The notes under the pieces are model-generated. The model searched no databases. It was not told the DNA's origin and worked only from the letters and a program-made list of their open reading frames with translations. The translations under genes were made by a program, and so were the position numbers. Shown here one piece after another: positions 1-8,892 of a DNA stretch of 64,000 nucleotides. The DNA is from Devosia sp. (GTDB lineage Bacteria; Pseudomonadota; Alphaproteobacteria; Rhizobiales; Devosiaceae): NCBI RefSeq assembly GCF_025809055.1, contig NZ_CP075529.1, positions 1,674,001-1,738,000 of the forward strand, read 5' to 3'. The stretch's first letter is position 1; each line of letters opens with the position of its first letter.

Positions 1-137
1 ATGACATCGACAATGGCCTTGGAGCCATGAAACGCCATCAGTTCCCCCACCAGGGCCGCGTCGTCCTGGGCATGGCCCTGCCCGGTGAGCCCGAATACGG
101 CGACGACAATGAGCGGAACGCGCTTCAATTTACTCAT
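1..137 (-). CDS. Secreted protein of unknown function, N-terminal fragment
   Basis: The first 45 codons of a minus-strand gene that leaves the window on the left. The start ATG is the complement of 135-137. The reading begins MSKLKRVPLIVVAVFGLTG and continues to GHAQDD, a typical signal peptide with a basic N-terminus, a hydrophobic core and an A-x-A-like cleavage site. The product is therefore probably periplasmic or outer-membrane associated. Too little of the mature protein is present to assign a family. It lies downstream of odhB but is separated from it by a clear terminator at 233-256, so it should have its own promoter in 138-230. Confidence 0.6.
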   Translation of the reverse strand, partial: MSKLKRVPLIVVAVFGLTGQGHAQDDAALVGELMAFHGSKAIVDV

Positions 138-232
138 TCTCCACACCGGCCAGACCCTTGGCATAAACCGGCTAAATGCTAACAGACTGTTATCGTTTGC
201 GGGCACGCCGCACACCATTTGGTGAGCGCACG

Positions 233-256
233 AAAAAGGCCCGCCGAAGCGGGCCC
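233..256 (-). terminator. Rho-independent terminator of the sucAB end
   Basis: GGCCCGC (238-244), loop CGAA, GCGGGCC (249-255), flanked by an A-run at 233-237 that becomes a T-tract on the minus strand. It sits 26 bases after the odhB stop codon and separates odhB from the secreted-protein gene. Confidence 0.8.
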
Positions 257-281
257 TTCTAGAGACGAAAAGTGGCAAGAC

Positions 282-1556
282 CTAGAGGTCGAGCACCAGG
301 CGCTCGGGTGCCTCGAGGCTTTCCTTGACGCGGACGAGGAAGGTCACCGCTTCCTTGCCGTCGACGATGCGGTGATCGTAGGAGAGCGCGAGATACATCA
401 TCGGGCGGATGACGATCTGGCCGCCGACGACGACGGGACGCTCCTGGATCTTGTGCATGCCCAGAATGCCCGACTGCGGGGCATTGAGGATGGGCGTGGA
501 CATGAGCGAGCCATAGACGCCGCCATTGGAGATGGTGAAGGTGCCGCCCTGCATGTCGGCCATGGACAGCTGGCCATCGCGGGCCTTCTTGCCCAGATTG
601 CCGATTTCCTTCTCGATCTCGGCAATGCCCATCTGGTCGGCATTGCGCACAACCGGGACGACGAGGCCCTTGTCGGTGCCCACGGCCACGCCGATATGGG
701 CGTACTGCTTGTAGATCAGGTCATCGCCATCGATCTCGGCATTGACGGCCGGGATTTCCTTGAGGGCGTGAACGACTGCCTTGGTGAAGAAGCCCATGAA
801 GCCCAGCTTGACGCCATGCTTCTTCTCGAAGAGCTCCTTGTAGGAATTGCGCAGGTCCATGACCGGCTTCATGTCCACCTCGTTGAAGGTGGTCAGCATG
901 GCGGCAGTGTTCTGCGCATCCTTGAGGCGGCGGGCGATGGTCTGACGCAGACGCGTCATCTTCACGCGTTCCTCGCGATCCGCATCGTCGGCCGAGACCG
1001 GAGCGCGCGGCGCGGCCGGCTTGGACGGCGCCTCGGCCTTGGCGGCCGGAGCCGGGGCGGCAGCGGGCTTTGCCAGCGCGGCCAGCACGTCTTCCTTGAG
1101 CACCTGGCCGGCCTTGCCGGAACCGGCAATATTGGCGGCGTCGAGACCCTTTTCGTTGATCATCTTCTGGGCCGAGGGCGCCGGTGCGCGATCGGTACCA
1201 GCAGCGGCCGGTGCGGCGGCGGCAGGCTCGGGCTTGATTTCTTCGGGACCAGCCGGCTTGGCGGCGGGCACTTCGGCCGGTTTGGCCTCGGCCTTGGGCG
1301 CGGCGGCGGCAGCACCCGAACCGGCGGCGATGGCACCCAAGAGGGCCCCGACATCGACCGTGTCGCCGGGATTGGCGGCGATGGCTTCCAAGACGCCAGC
1401 AGCGGGAGCCGGCACTTCGATGGTCACCTTGTCGGTTTCCAGTTCCACCAGCGGTTCGTCGGCTGCAACGCTGTCACCGACTTTCTTGTACCACTGACCG
1501 ATGGTCGCCTCGGTGACGCTTTCGCCCAAGGTCGGCACGCGGATTTCAGTCGACAT
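282..1556 (-). CDS. odhB: Dihydrolipoyllysine-residue succinyltransferase (E2 of 2-oxoglutarate dehydrogenase)
   Basis: The 424-residue E2 core subunit transfers the succinyl group from lipoamide to CoA in the 2-oxoglutarate dehydrogenase complex of the TCA cycle (cytoplasm). Visible domains are one lipoyl domain at residues 2-77 with the lipoylated lysine K43 in ETDKVTIEV, an Ala/Pro-rich linker, an E1/E3-binding segment at about 125-165, a second linker, and the catalytic domain from about 195. The catalytic motif is DHRIVDG near residues 394-400, with His395 and Asp399. Length is normal for SucB. It lies 80 bases downstream of sucA in the same direction and ends at a strong terminator, so it closes the operon. 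The start is at 1556 because the conserved STEIRVPTLGESVTEA follows at once. The lpd (E3) gene is not in the window. Confidence 0.97.
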   Translation of the reverse strand: MSTEIRVPTLGESVTEATIGQWYKKVGDSVAADEPLVELETDKVTIEVPAPAAGVLEAIAANPGDTVDVGALLGAIAAGSGAAAAAPKAEAKPAEVPAAKPAGPEEIKPEPAAAAPAAAGTDRAPAPSAQKMINEKGLDAANIAGSGKAGQVLKEDVLAALAKPAAAPAPAAKAEAPSKPAAPRAPVSADDADREERVKMTRLRQTIARRLKDAQNTAAMLTTFNEVDMKPVMDLRNSYKELFEKKHGVKLGFMGFFTKAVVHALKEIPAVNAEIDGDDLIYKQYAHIGVAVGTDKGLVVPVVRNADQMGIAEIEKEIGNLGKKARDGQLSMADMQGGTFTISNGGVYGSLMSTPILNAPQSGILGMHKIQERPVVVGGQIVIRPMMYLALSYDHRIVDGKEAVTFLVRVKESLEAPERLVLDL

Positions 1557-1636
1557 GAAGTTTGTCCTTCTATTTCGGGCCAGAGCGCCACTGTCCTAGG
1601 GACGAATGTGGCGCTCTTTATGTCTTGTCACAAGGC

Positions 1637-4600
1637 TTAAGAGCCGAACGCGTCGTCCAGGAATTCCTGGAGCTGGGCAAGGTGCGTGCGCATCAGGCCG
1701 GTCGCCGGGGAGGCAGCGGCCTTGCGGCCGACATAGCGGACGCGCTGTCCGCCACGACCCATCTGGTCGAGCACCCATTCGACATAGGGCTGGATGAAGG
1801 TCCAGGCACCCATATTGCGCGGCTCTTCCTGACACCAGACCACTTCCGCATTGGGGAAGCGGTTGAGTTCATCGAGCAGGGCCTTGGCCGGGAACGGATA
1901 GAGCTGTTCGACGCGCAGCAGATAGACGTCGTTGATGCCCTTCTTCTCGCGGTCTTCCAGCAGGTCGTAATAAACCTTGCCCGTGCACAGCACGACGCGA
2001 CGGATCTTGTCGTCGCTGGCCAGCTTGATCGTGGTCTTGGGCAGACCGGGTGCCTCGGCATCGTCCCACAGCAGGCGATGGAACACGCTGTCCGGACCCA
2101 GTTCGACAAGGCCGGAAACGGCGCGCTTGTGGCGCAGCAGGCTCTTGGGCGTCATCAGGATCAGCGGCTTGCGGAAGTCGCGCTTGAGCTGCCGGCGCAG
2201 CGCATGGAAGTAGTTGGCCGGCGTGGTGCAGTTGGCAACCTGCATATTGTCTTCGGCACAGAGCTGCAGGAAGCGCTCGGGGCGGGCAGACGAGTGCTCG
2301 GGGCCCTGCCCCTCATAGCCATGCGGCAGCAGCATCACCAGGCCCGACATACGGAACCACTTGCGTTCACCCGAGGAGATGAACTGGTCGATGACCACCT
2401 GGGCGCCGTTCACGAAGTCGCCGAACTGGGCTTCCCACAGGGTCAGCGCCTTGGGATCGGCCAGCGAATACCCGTATTCGAAGCCCAGCACCGCCTCTTC
2501 GGACAGCATGGAGTTGATGACTTCATACCGCGCCTGGTCGGGCGAGAGATTGTTGAGCGGGGTATAGGTCTTGTTCTCGACCTGCTGGTCATTGAGCACC
2601 GAGTGGCGCTGGCTGAACGTGCCGCGTTCACAATCCTGGCCGCTGAGGCGAACCGGGCTGCCTTCGGTCACCAGGGTGCCGAAGGCCAGAGCCTCGGCCG
2701 TGGCCCAATCGATGCCCTCGCCGGACTCGATGGCGGCCAGGCGATTGTCCATGAAGCGCTTGACGGTCTTGTGGACGTTGAAATCCGCCGGGACATTGGT
2801 GAGCTTGGTGCCGATCTCGACCAGGGTCTCGATGGCAACGCCGGTATCGCCGCGGCGCGGGCCCTCGTCGTCGGCGGGCTTGTAGTTCTTCCAGGCGCCA
2901 TCGAGCCAGTCGGCCTTGTTCGGGCGATAGTCCTGGCCGGACTCGAATTCACCTTCGAGCTTGGCGCGCCAGTCTGCCTTGAGCTTTTCGACATCCGCCT
3001 CGGTCAGCAGGCCTTCGGCGATCAGCTTTTCCGAATAGAGCTCGAGCGTCGTCTTGTGACCCCGGATCTTGGAGTACATGAGCGGCTGGGTGAAGCTGGG
3101 CTCGTCGCCTTCATTGTGGCCGAAGCGGCGGTAGCAGAACATGTCGATGACGACAGGACGGCCGAACTGCTGGCGATATTCGACAGCCACCTTGGCCGCG
3201 AACACCACCGCTTCCGGATCGTCGCCATTCACATGCAGAACCGGCGCCTCGATCATCTTGGCGACGTCGGTCGGATAGGGCGAAGACCGCGAATAGATCG
3301 GCGAGGTGGTGAAGCCGATCTGGTTGTTGATGACGAAATGGATCGAACCGCCGGTGCGGTGACCCTTGAGGCCCGACAGGCCCAGACATTCGGCAACCAC
3401 GCCCTGGCCGGCAAAGGCAGCATCGCCATGGATGAGCAGGGGCAGGACCATGGAACGGTCCGGCTTGCCCTCGGCGACGATGTCGACCAGCTTGCCTTCG
3501 GGCGAAATGAACTGGTCCTGCTTGGCGCGGGCCTTGCCCAAAACCACCGGATCAACGATTTCGAGATGGCTGGGATTGGCCGTCAGCGACAGGTGAACCT
3601 TGTTGCCGTCGAACTCGCGGTCGGATGACGCACCAAGGTGATACTTCACGTCGCCCGAACCCTCGACATCGTCGGGGTAGAAGGCGCCGCCCTTGAATTC
3701 GTGGAACAGGGCGCGGTGCGGCTTGGCCAGTACCTGGGTCAAAACGTTGAGGCGGCCGCGGTGGGCCATGCCCAGGACAATGTCCTTGATGCCCAGGGCC
3801 CCGCCGCGCTTGATGATCTGCTCGAGCGCCGGGATCGTCGCTTCGCTGCCATCAAGACCAAAACGCTTGGTGCCGGTATATTTGACGTCGAGGAACTTCT
3901 CGAAGCCCTCAGCCTCAACCAGCTTGTTGAGGATGGCCTTCTTGCCCTCGGGAGTGAAGGAAATTTCCTTGTCCGGCCCCTCGATGCGCTCCTGAATCCA
4001 CTGCTTGGCTTCGGGATCGGAGATATGCATGAACTCGATGCCGAGCGTGCCGCAATAGGTGCGCTTGAGGATCGCCAGCATTTCCGGGATCGTGGCGTAT
4101 TCGAGTCCGAGATAATTGTCGATGAAGATGCGGCGGGAGAAATCCGCCTCGGTGAACCCATAGCTCTTGGGATCGAGCTCGGGCGCGGATTCGTCGGACT
4201 TGAGACGCAGCGGATCGAGATCGGCATGCAGATGCCCGCGCATGCGATAGGCCCGGATCATCATGATGGCGCGGATGGAATCGCGGGTGGCCTGCAGCAC
4301 GTCTTCGGCAGTCGGCGCCGGCTTGCCCTCGGCCGCGGCCTTCCTGGCGGTGGCCTTTTCGGTCTTTACGGCGATTTCGCCCCAATTGCCGTCGAGGGCA
4401 TTGACCAGTTCGCCGCCTGCCGTCTGCGGCCAGTCTGCCCGGCCCCAGCTGGGACCGTCGGCATTCTTCTTGGCCTCGGCCTGGCTGTCGTCGAGCCGGG
4501 AGAAGAAGCTCGACCAGGTCGGATCGACGCTGGAGGGATCGGTTTTGAAGCGGGCGTAAAGTTGTTCGATGTAGTCGGCGTTCCCCCCATAGAGGAACGA

Positions 4601-4639
4601 GGTCAGCAAGAACGTGTCGTTCTTTTCCTGTCGTGTCAT
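1637..4639 (-). CDS. sucA: 2-oxoglutarate dehydrogenase E1 component
   Basis: A 1000-residue thiamine-diphosphate-dependent E1 that decarboxylates 2-oxoglutarate and succinylates the lipoyl group of OdhB. The N-terminal E2-binding segment (TFLLTSFLYGGNADYIEQLY) is typical of SucA. The region around residues 290-300 contains LGMAHRGRLNVL. The ThDP/Mg motif starts with GDAAFAGQG at about residue 405 and ends with the NNQIGFTT stretch. The C-terminal transketolase-like half contains GYEGQGPEHSSARPERFLQL. Length matches other alphaproteobacterial OdhA proteins. It is followed 80 bases later by odhB. Its 453-base upstream region contains repeats and an inverted repeat, so a separate promoter from sucCD is likely. 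Confidence 0.97.
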   Translation of the reverse strand: MTRQEKNDTFLLTSFLYGGNADYIEQLYARFKTDPSSVDPTWSSFFSRLDDSQAEAKKNADGPSWGRADWPQTAGGELVNALDGNWGEIAVKTEKATARKAAAEGKPAPTAEDVLQATRDSIRAIMMIRAYRMRGHLHADLDPLRLKSDESAPELDPKSYGFTEADFSRRIFIDNYLGLEYATIPEMLAILKRTYCGTLGIEFMHISDPEAKQWIQERIEGPDKEISFTPEGKKAILNKLVEAEGFEKFLDVKYTGTKRFGLDGSEATIPALEQIIKRGGALGIKDIVLGMAHRGRLNVLTQVLAKPHRALFHEFKGGAFYPDDVEGSGDVKYHLGASSDREFDGNKVHLSLTANPSHLEIVDPVVLGKARAKQDQFISPEGKLVDIVAEGKPDRSMVLPLLIHGDAAFAGQGVVAECLGLSGLKGHRTGGSIHFVINNQIGFTTSPIYSRSSPYPTDVAKMIEAPVLHVNGDDPEAVVFAAKVAVEYRQQFGRPVVIDMFCYRRFGHNEGDEPSFTQPLMYSKIRGHKTTLELYSEKLIAEGLLTEADVEKLKADWRAKLEGEFESGQDYRPNKADWLDGAWKNYKPADDEGPRRGDTGVAIETLVEIGTKLTNVPADFNVHKTVKRFMDNRLAAIESGEGIDWATAEALAFGTLVTEGSPVRLSGQDCERGTFSQRHSVLNDQQVENKTYTPLNNLSPDQARYEVINSMLSEEAVLGFEYGYSLADPKALTLWEAQFGDFVNGAQVVIDQFISSGERKWFRMSGLVMLLPHGYEGQGPEHSSARPERFLQLCAEDNMQVANCTTPANYFHALRRQLKRDFRKPLILMTPKSLLRHKRAVSGLVELGPDSVFHRLLWDDAEAPGLPKTTIKLASDDKIRRVVLCTGKVYYDLLEDREKKGINDVYLLRVEQLYPFPAKALLDELNRFPNAEVVWCQEEPRNMGAWTFIQPYVEWVLDQMGRGGQRVRYVGRKAAASPATGLMRTHLAQLQEFLDDAFGS

Positions 4640-4937
4640 CGCTTGTGTGGCAGGACCTTGCGCCCTGCGATCCTTCTCAACGAACCGGCAGCAGCCGGTC
4701 TCATGCGGTCCCTAATTTTGCGCGGATACTGACCGCTTATCCTTAGTATCCTGTTAAGTGTAGCGCCCCCTGAGCAGGGACGCGGCTCAATTCCGGTTTA
4801 CCCCAAACGGGGTAACACCAATCCGTGTCCGAAGCGCGACCGACATTGGTCGCAGATGGACGGTTTTGCCCCCTGCCCTATCCTCACTGGGGAGGGTGGA
4901 GGGGGTGTGTGGCGAAGTGGTGCCACCCATTCGATGT

Positions 4938-5010
4938 CACCTTCCCCCTTGAGGGGAAGGCAAGCAAAGCTTGGCCGAAGGCCTAGCGACGCTCGGAAGG
5001 GGGGACCTTC
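4938..5010. repeat. Intergenic palindromic repeat, family A
   Basis: Contains CCTTCCCCCTTGAGGGGAAGG (split as CTTCCCC/GGGGAAG arms) followed by an imperfect second arm. The same design recurs at 9216-9272, 17641-17763, 43043-43176, 49681-49796 and 53830-53948. REP-like, function unknown. Confidence 0.6.
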
Positions 5011-5051
5011 CTGCCCGCCATTCGAGCATAGCTCTCATGGCCTGCTCGCCT

Positions 5052-5076
5052 CAAATCGCTCCACCGGAGCGATTTG
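5052..5076. repeat. Perfect 11-bp inverted repeat downstream of sucD
   Basis: CAAATCGCTCC (5052-5062), ACC, GGAGCGATTTG (5066-5076). It lies 17 bases after the sucD stop on the minus strand. The stem is terminator-like but has no T-tract, so it may act as an mRNA-stabilising hairpin or be a repeat element. Confidence 0.6.
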
Positions 5077-5092
5077 CCCTTCGGGACGGCTC

Positions 5093-5998
5093 TCAGCCCC
5101 GCAGCACGTCCGCCAGCGTCGCGCCGATGCGCGCCGGGGAGGCCGATACCTTGATGCCGGCCGCTTCCATGGCCGCGATCTTTTCTTCGGCGCCGCCCTT
5201 ACCGCCCGAAATTACGGCACCAGCATGACCCATGGTGCGGCCCGGAGGCGCGGTGCGACCGGCAATGAAGCCGGCCATGGGCTTCTTGCGGCCCTTCTTG
5301 GCCTCGTCGATGAGGAACTGGGCCGCTTCTTCTTCGGCCGAACCGCCGATTTCGCCGATCATGATGATCGACTTGGTGGCTTCGTCGGCCAGGAACATCT
5401 CGAGCACGTCGATGAACTCGGTGCCCTTGACCGGGTCGCCGCCGATGCCCACGGCCGTGGTCTGGCCCAGGCCTTCATTGGTGGTCTGGAACACGGCTTC
5501 ATAGGTAAGCGTGCCGCTTCGGGAAACAATGCCCACCGAGCCCTTGGAGAAGATCGAGCCCGGCATGATGCCGATCTTGCATTCTTCCGGCGTCAGGACG
5601 CCAGGGCAGTTCGGGCCGATGAGGCGCGACTTGGACTTTTCGAGCTTTGCCTTGACGCGGACCATGTCCATGACCGGCACGCCCTCGGTGATGCAGACGA
5701 TCAGCTCGATTTCCGCATCAATGGCTTCCTCGATGGCGGCAGCGGCGCCCGGAGGCGGCACGTAGATGACCGAGGCATTGGCGCCCGTCTTGTCCTTGCC
5801 CTCGGCAACCGAGGCAAAGATCGGCAATTCGGTGCCGTCGACACCGGACGACCACACTTCGCCACCCTTCTTGGGATGGGTGCCACCCACCATCTTGGTG
5901 CCGAAATAGGCCAGGGCCTGCTCCGTGTGGAACGTGCCGGTCTTGCCGGTCAGGCCCTGCACGAGAACCTTGGTGTCTTTGTTGACGAGAATGGACAT
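5093..5998 (-). CDS. sucD: Succinyl-CoA synthetase subunit alpha
   Basis: A 301-residue alpha subunit of succinate-CoA ligase (TCA cycle). It carries the CoA-binding Rossmann domain (VLVQGLTGKTGTFHTEQAL near the N-terminus) and the ligase domain with the phosphohistidine motif GHAGAVISGG near the C-terminus. The reading frame is open upstream to 6124. The start at 5998 is chosen because MSILVNKDTKVLVQG is the conserved family N-terminus and an AGG-type ribosome site precedes it. It is co-oriented with sucC, but a small exported-protein gene (6063-6590) lies between the two subunits, which is unusual. Confidence 0.96.
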   Translation of the reverse strand: MSILVNKDTKVLVQGLTGKTGTFHTEQALAYFGTKMVGGTHPKKGGEVWSSGVDGTELPIFASVAEGKDKTGANASVIYVPPPGAAAAIEEAIDAEIELIVCITEGVPVMDMVRVKAKLEKSKSRLIGPNCPGVLTPEECKIGIMPGSIFSKGSVGIVSRSGTLTYEAVFQTTNEGLGQTTAVGIGGDPVKGTEFIDVLEMFLADEATKSIIMIGEIGGSAEEEAAQFLIDEAKKGRKKPMAGFIAGRTAPPGRTMGHAGAVISGGKGGAEEKIAAMEAAGIKVSASPARIGATLADVLRG

Positions 5999-6062
5999 CC
6001 TGTTTCTCTTCCGTCTTGCGGCGCGCGGCGCCCTGTTCGTGCCCGCCGAGGCGGGGCAGTGA

Positions 6063-6590
6063 TTATTCGCCCGACTGGGCCCGTGGCGAGATGATGGTGA
6101 GCTGGACGACAAAACCGATGTCATCCCAATGGGTCAGCAGCATGGTCTCGGTGCTGCCGGTGCCGGTGAGGCTGGCATAGGTGCCAGTGTCGGCCTCCTG
6201 CACCTCGCCATCGTAGCGATCGAGCGCGGCGATGGCCTCGATGACGCCCTGGGCATTGCCCCGGGTCTCGGCGGCATCGATGCGGCAATAGCCGAGTACG
6301 CGGTCGGGATAGGTCTCGACCAGCGCGAACATCTCGACCCAGCCCAGGCCGTGCAGATCGATGGTGGCGTCGTAGGAGCGGACATAGGGGCTTTCGCCCT
6401 CATTGTCATAGGCATCCCAGCCGGCTGCAACAGCGTCGTCCAATGCCAGAACGTCACCGGTGGCAAAGGCCTCGCATGTCTCGAGCACCCCGATCGCCTC
6501 ATCGGCCGGAGCGGTCTTGGTCTTGCCCTGGGCGAGGGCGGGCTGAGCCGCCAGCGCCAGGATCGCGATCAGTGCAAGGGCCCTGTGCAT
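6063..6590 (-). CDS. Exported protein of unknown function, between sucC and sucD
   Basis: A 175-residue protein beginning MHRALALIAILALAAQPALAQ, a clear signal peptide with an A-L-A cleavage site, so the product is probably periplasmic. The mature part is acidic and has two cysteines (LETCEAF and LGYCRI), which could form a disulfide. I do not recognise the family. The start at 6590 is only 4 bases after the sucC stop, which implies translational coupling. sucD follows 64 bases later. The frame is open further upstream within sucC (to 6761), but the signal peptide fixes the start. Expression with the succinyl-CoA synthetase subunits is an inference from the spacing. Confidence 0.75.
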   Translation of the reverse strand: MHRALALIAILALAAQPALAQGKTKTAPADEAIGVLETCEAFATGDVLALDDAVAAGWDAYDNEGESPYVRSYDATIDLHGLGWVEMFALVETYPDRVLGYCRIDAAETRGNAQGVIEAIAALDRYDGEVQEADTGTYASLTGTGSTETMLLTHWDDIGFVVQLTIISPRAQSGE

Positions 6591-6594
6591 CGGG

Positions 6595-7788
6595 TCAGGC
6601 CCCGATGGCCTTGACGATCTTCTGGGCTGCATCGTCCAGGTCGTCGGCCGAAATGACGTCGAGGCCGGAATTGTCGAGGATTTCCTTGCCTTCCTTGACG
6701 CGGGTGCCTTCGAGACGGACCACCAGCGGCACCTTGAGGCCGACTTCCTTGACCGCGGCAATGACGCCCTCGGCGATCACGTCGCAGCGCATGATGCCGC
6801 CGAAGATGTTGACCAGAATGCCCTTCACCGCCGGATCGGCCGTGATGATCTTGAAGGCTGCGGTCACCTTCTCCTTGGAGGCGCCACCGCCCACGTCGAG
6901 GAAGTTGGCCGGCTCTGCGCCATAGAGCTTGATGATGTCCATGGTGGACATGGCCAGGCCCGCGCCATTGACCATGCAGCCGATATTGCCGTCGAGGGCA
7001 ACATAGGCCAGGTCGTACTTGGACGCCTCGATCTCCTTGGCGTCCTCTTCGGTGAGGTCGCGGAGGGGCTTGAGCTCTTCATGGCGGAAGGAGGCGTTGT
7101 TGTCGAAGCTGACCTTGGCGTCGAGCACGCGCAGGTGGCCGTCGGTCATGACGATCAGCGGGTTCACCTCGAGCAGGCTCATGTCCTTTTCGGTGAAGGC
7201 CTTGTACAGGATCGGGAAGAGGCTCTTGCCGTCTTCGGCGGCCGCACCGTCGAGCTTGAGCGCTTCGTTGATCTTGGCCACGTCACCGGCGGTGACCCCG
7301 GCGACGGGATCGATGGCGACGGTGATGATCTTCTCGGGGGTGTGCTCGGCAACCGCCTCGATGTCCATGCCGCCTTCGGTGGAGACAACGAAGCTGACCT
7401 TGGAGGAAGCGCGGTCGACCAGCAGCGAGCAGTAGAGTTCGCGGGCGATATCGGCGCCGTCTTCGATATAGAGGCGGTTGACCTGCTTGCCGTTTTCGCC
7501 GGTCTGCTTGGTCACCAGGGTGTTGCCCAGCATTTCCCTGGCATTGGCGATAACATCCTCGACCGACTTGGCCAGACGCACGCCGCCCTTGGCATCGGGG
7601 CCCAGCTCCTTGAACTTGCCCTTGCCGCGCCCGCCGGCATGAATCTGCGACTTGACCACATAGAGCGGGCCCGGCAGCGACTTCGCGGCGGCCTCGGCTT
7701 CATCGGCCGAGTAGATGGCAACGCCATCGGCAACGGGCGCGCCATAGTCCTTGAGCAGCGCCTTGGCCTGGTGTTCGTGGATGTTCAT
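6595..7788 (-). CDS. sucC: Succinyl-CoA synthetase subunit beta (ADP-forming)
   Basis: A 397-residue beta subunit. Residues 1-220 form the ATP-grasp domain (starts MNIHEHQAKALLKDYGAPV, with KSQIHAGGRGKGKF as the nucleotide-binding lysine segment). The C-terminal domain contains NGAGLAMSTMDIIKLYG and VNIFGGIMRCD, both conserved in SucC. It works with SucD to convert succinyl-CoA to succinate with nucleoside triphosphate formation. It is 141 bases downstream of mdh, with a palindromic repeat in between, and 4 bases upstream of an exported-protein gene. Confidence 0.97.
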   Translation of the reverse strand: MNIHEHQAKALLKDYGAPVADGVAIYSADEAEAAAKSLPGPLYVVKSQIHAGGRGKGKFKELGPDAKGGVRLAKSVEDVIANAREMLGNTLVTKQTGENGKQVNRLYIEDGADIARELYCSLLVDRASSKVSFVVSTEGGMDIEAVAEHTPEKIITVAIDPVAGVTAGDVAKINEALKLDGAAAEDGKSLFPILYKAFTEKDMSLLEVNPLIVMTDGHLRVLDAKVSFDNNASFRHEELKPLRDLTEEDAKEIEASKYDLAYVALDGNIGCMVNGAGLAMSTMDIIKLYGAEPANFLDVGGGASKEKVTAAFKIITADPAVKGILVNIFGGIMRCDVIAEGVIAAVKEVGLKVPLVVRLEGTRVKEGKEILDNSGLDVISADDLDDAAQKIVKAIGA

Positions 7789-7846
7789 ATCTGGTCCCCT
7801 ATGGGTGGGTCACTCGTTGCGGTCACGGAGCCTCAACCCCCACCGC

Positions 7847-7918
7847 GTCATTCCCGCGAAAGCGGGAATCTCGCTTCGGCGCCTCCCAAAGGGAGATCCC
7901 CGCTTTCGCGGGGATGAC
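7847..7918. repeat. Intergenic palindromic repeat, family B
   Basis: GTCATTCCCGCGAAAGCGGG at one end and CCCCGCTTTCGCGGGGATGAC-type sequence at the other, forming a long imperfect hairpin. Further copies lie at 10572-10637, 35130-35192 and 57562-57627. Here it separates mdh from sucC. Confidence 0.8.
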
Positions 7919-7929
7919 ACCGATTTCGT

Positions 7930-8892
7930 TTACGCCAGCTTCGGCGCGATCTTCTTGCAGGCTTCGATCAGGCCTTCCACGGCAGCGACCGACTTGTCGA
8001 AGGCCTTCTGCTCGGCGGAATTGAGGGAAATCTCGACGACCTTCTCGGCGCCACCGGCACCGATGACCACCGGCACGCCGACATAGGTGCCCTTGACCCC
8101 GTATTCGCCGCCAAGCTGCACCGCACAGGGCAGCACGCGCTTCTTGTCCTTGAGATAGCTCTCGGCCATGGCAATAGCGGAGGCGGCCGGAGCGTAGAAG
8201 GCCGAACCGGTCTTGAGCAGGCCGACGATCTCGGCGCCACCGTCGCGGGTGCGCTGGACGATGGAATCGAGCTTGTCTTTGCTCATCCAGCCCATCTTGA
8301 CGATGTCGGTCAGCGGAATGCCGGCAACGGTCGAATAGCGGGTGAGCGGCACCATGGTGTCGCCGTGGCCACCCAGCACGAAGGCGTTGACGTCCTGGAT
8401 GGAGACGCCCAGCTCTTCGGCGATGAAGTGGCAGAAGCGCGAGCTGTCGAGCACGCCGGCCATGCCGATCACCTTGTTGGCGGGCAGGCCGGAGAACTTC
8501 TGCAGCGCCCAGACCATGGCATCGAGCGGGTTGGTGATGCAGACGACGAAAGCGTCGGGCGCATATTTGGCAATGCCCGCACCCACCTGCTCCATCACTT
8601 TGAGGTTGATTTCAAGCAGGTCGTCGCGGCTCATGCCGGGCTTGCGCGGAACGCCGGCGGTGACGATCACCACATCGGCGCCGGCAATATCCTTGTATTC
8701 GGACGTGCCCTTGAGGGTCGAGTCGAAGCCCTGAGCCGGAGCCGACTGGGCGATGTCGAGGGCCTTGCCCTGCGGTACGCCGTCGACCACGTCGAACAGA
8801 ACAACGTCACCGAGTTCCTTCTGCGCAGACAGCAGGGCCAGCGTCCCGCCAATCTGTCCAGCACCGATAAGGGCAATTTTCTTGCGCGCCAT
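7930..8892 (-). CDS. mdh: Malate dehydrogenase
   Basis: A 320-residue NAD-dependent malate dehydrogenase of the LDH-like subgroup used by alphaproteobacteria. The N-terminus MARKKIALIGAGQIGGTLAL carries the GxGxxG dinucleotide motif and is followed by the acidic residue in VVLFDVVDG that favours NAD. The active loop TAGVPRKPGMSRDDLLEIN contains the substrate-binding arginines, and GGHGDTMVPL contains the catalytic histidine. It is the first gene of the mdh-sucCD-sucAB block, and its promoter is expected in 8893-9218. Confidence 0.97.
   Translation of the reverse strand: MARKKIALIGAGQIGGTLALLSAQKELGDVVLFDVVDGVPQGKALDIAQSAPAQGFDSTLKGTSEYKDIAGADVVIVTAGVPRKPGMSRDDLLEINLKVMEQVGAGIAKYAPDAFVVCITNPLDAMVWALQKFSGLPANKVIGMAGVLDSSRFCHFIAEELGVSIQDVNAFVLGGHGDTMVPLTRYSTVAGIPLTDIVKMGWMSKDKLDSIVQRTRDGGAEIVGLLKTGSAFYAPAASAIAMAESYLKDKKRVLPCAVQLGGEYGVKGTYVGVPVVIGAGGAEKVVEISLNSAEQKAFDKSVAAVEGLIEACKKIAPKLA

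Larger units (their letters stand above)
4640..5092. other. 453-base sucA/sucD intergenic region
   Basis: No convincing gene. From the sucD side it holds a perfect 11-bp stem at 5052-5076, a palindromic repeat copy around 4938-5010, and an inverted repeat TTACCCC-AAAC-GGGGTAA at 4798-4815, about 160 bases upstream of the sucA start. The last could be an operator or a weak terminator. A promoter for sucA is expected here but I see no clear -35/-10 pair. Confidence 0.5.

Noticed and set aside
1562..3628. A 688-codon open frame on the plus strand opposite sucA
   Set aside because: It is the complement of sucA, with the high Ala/Arg/Gly/Leu mix typical of antisense frames in high-G+C DNA. sucA is beyond doubt.
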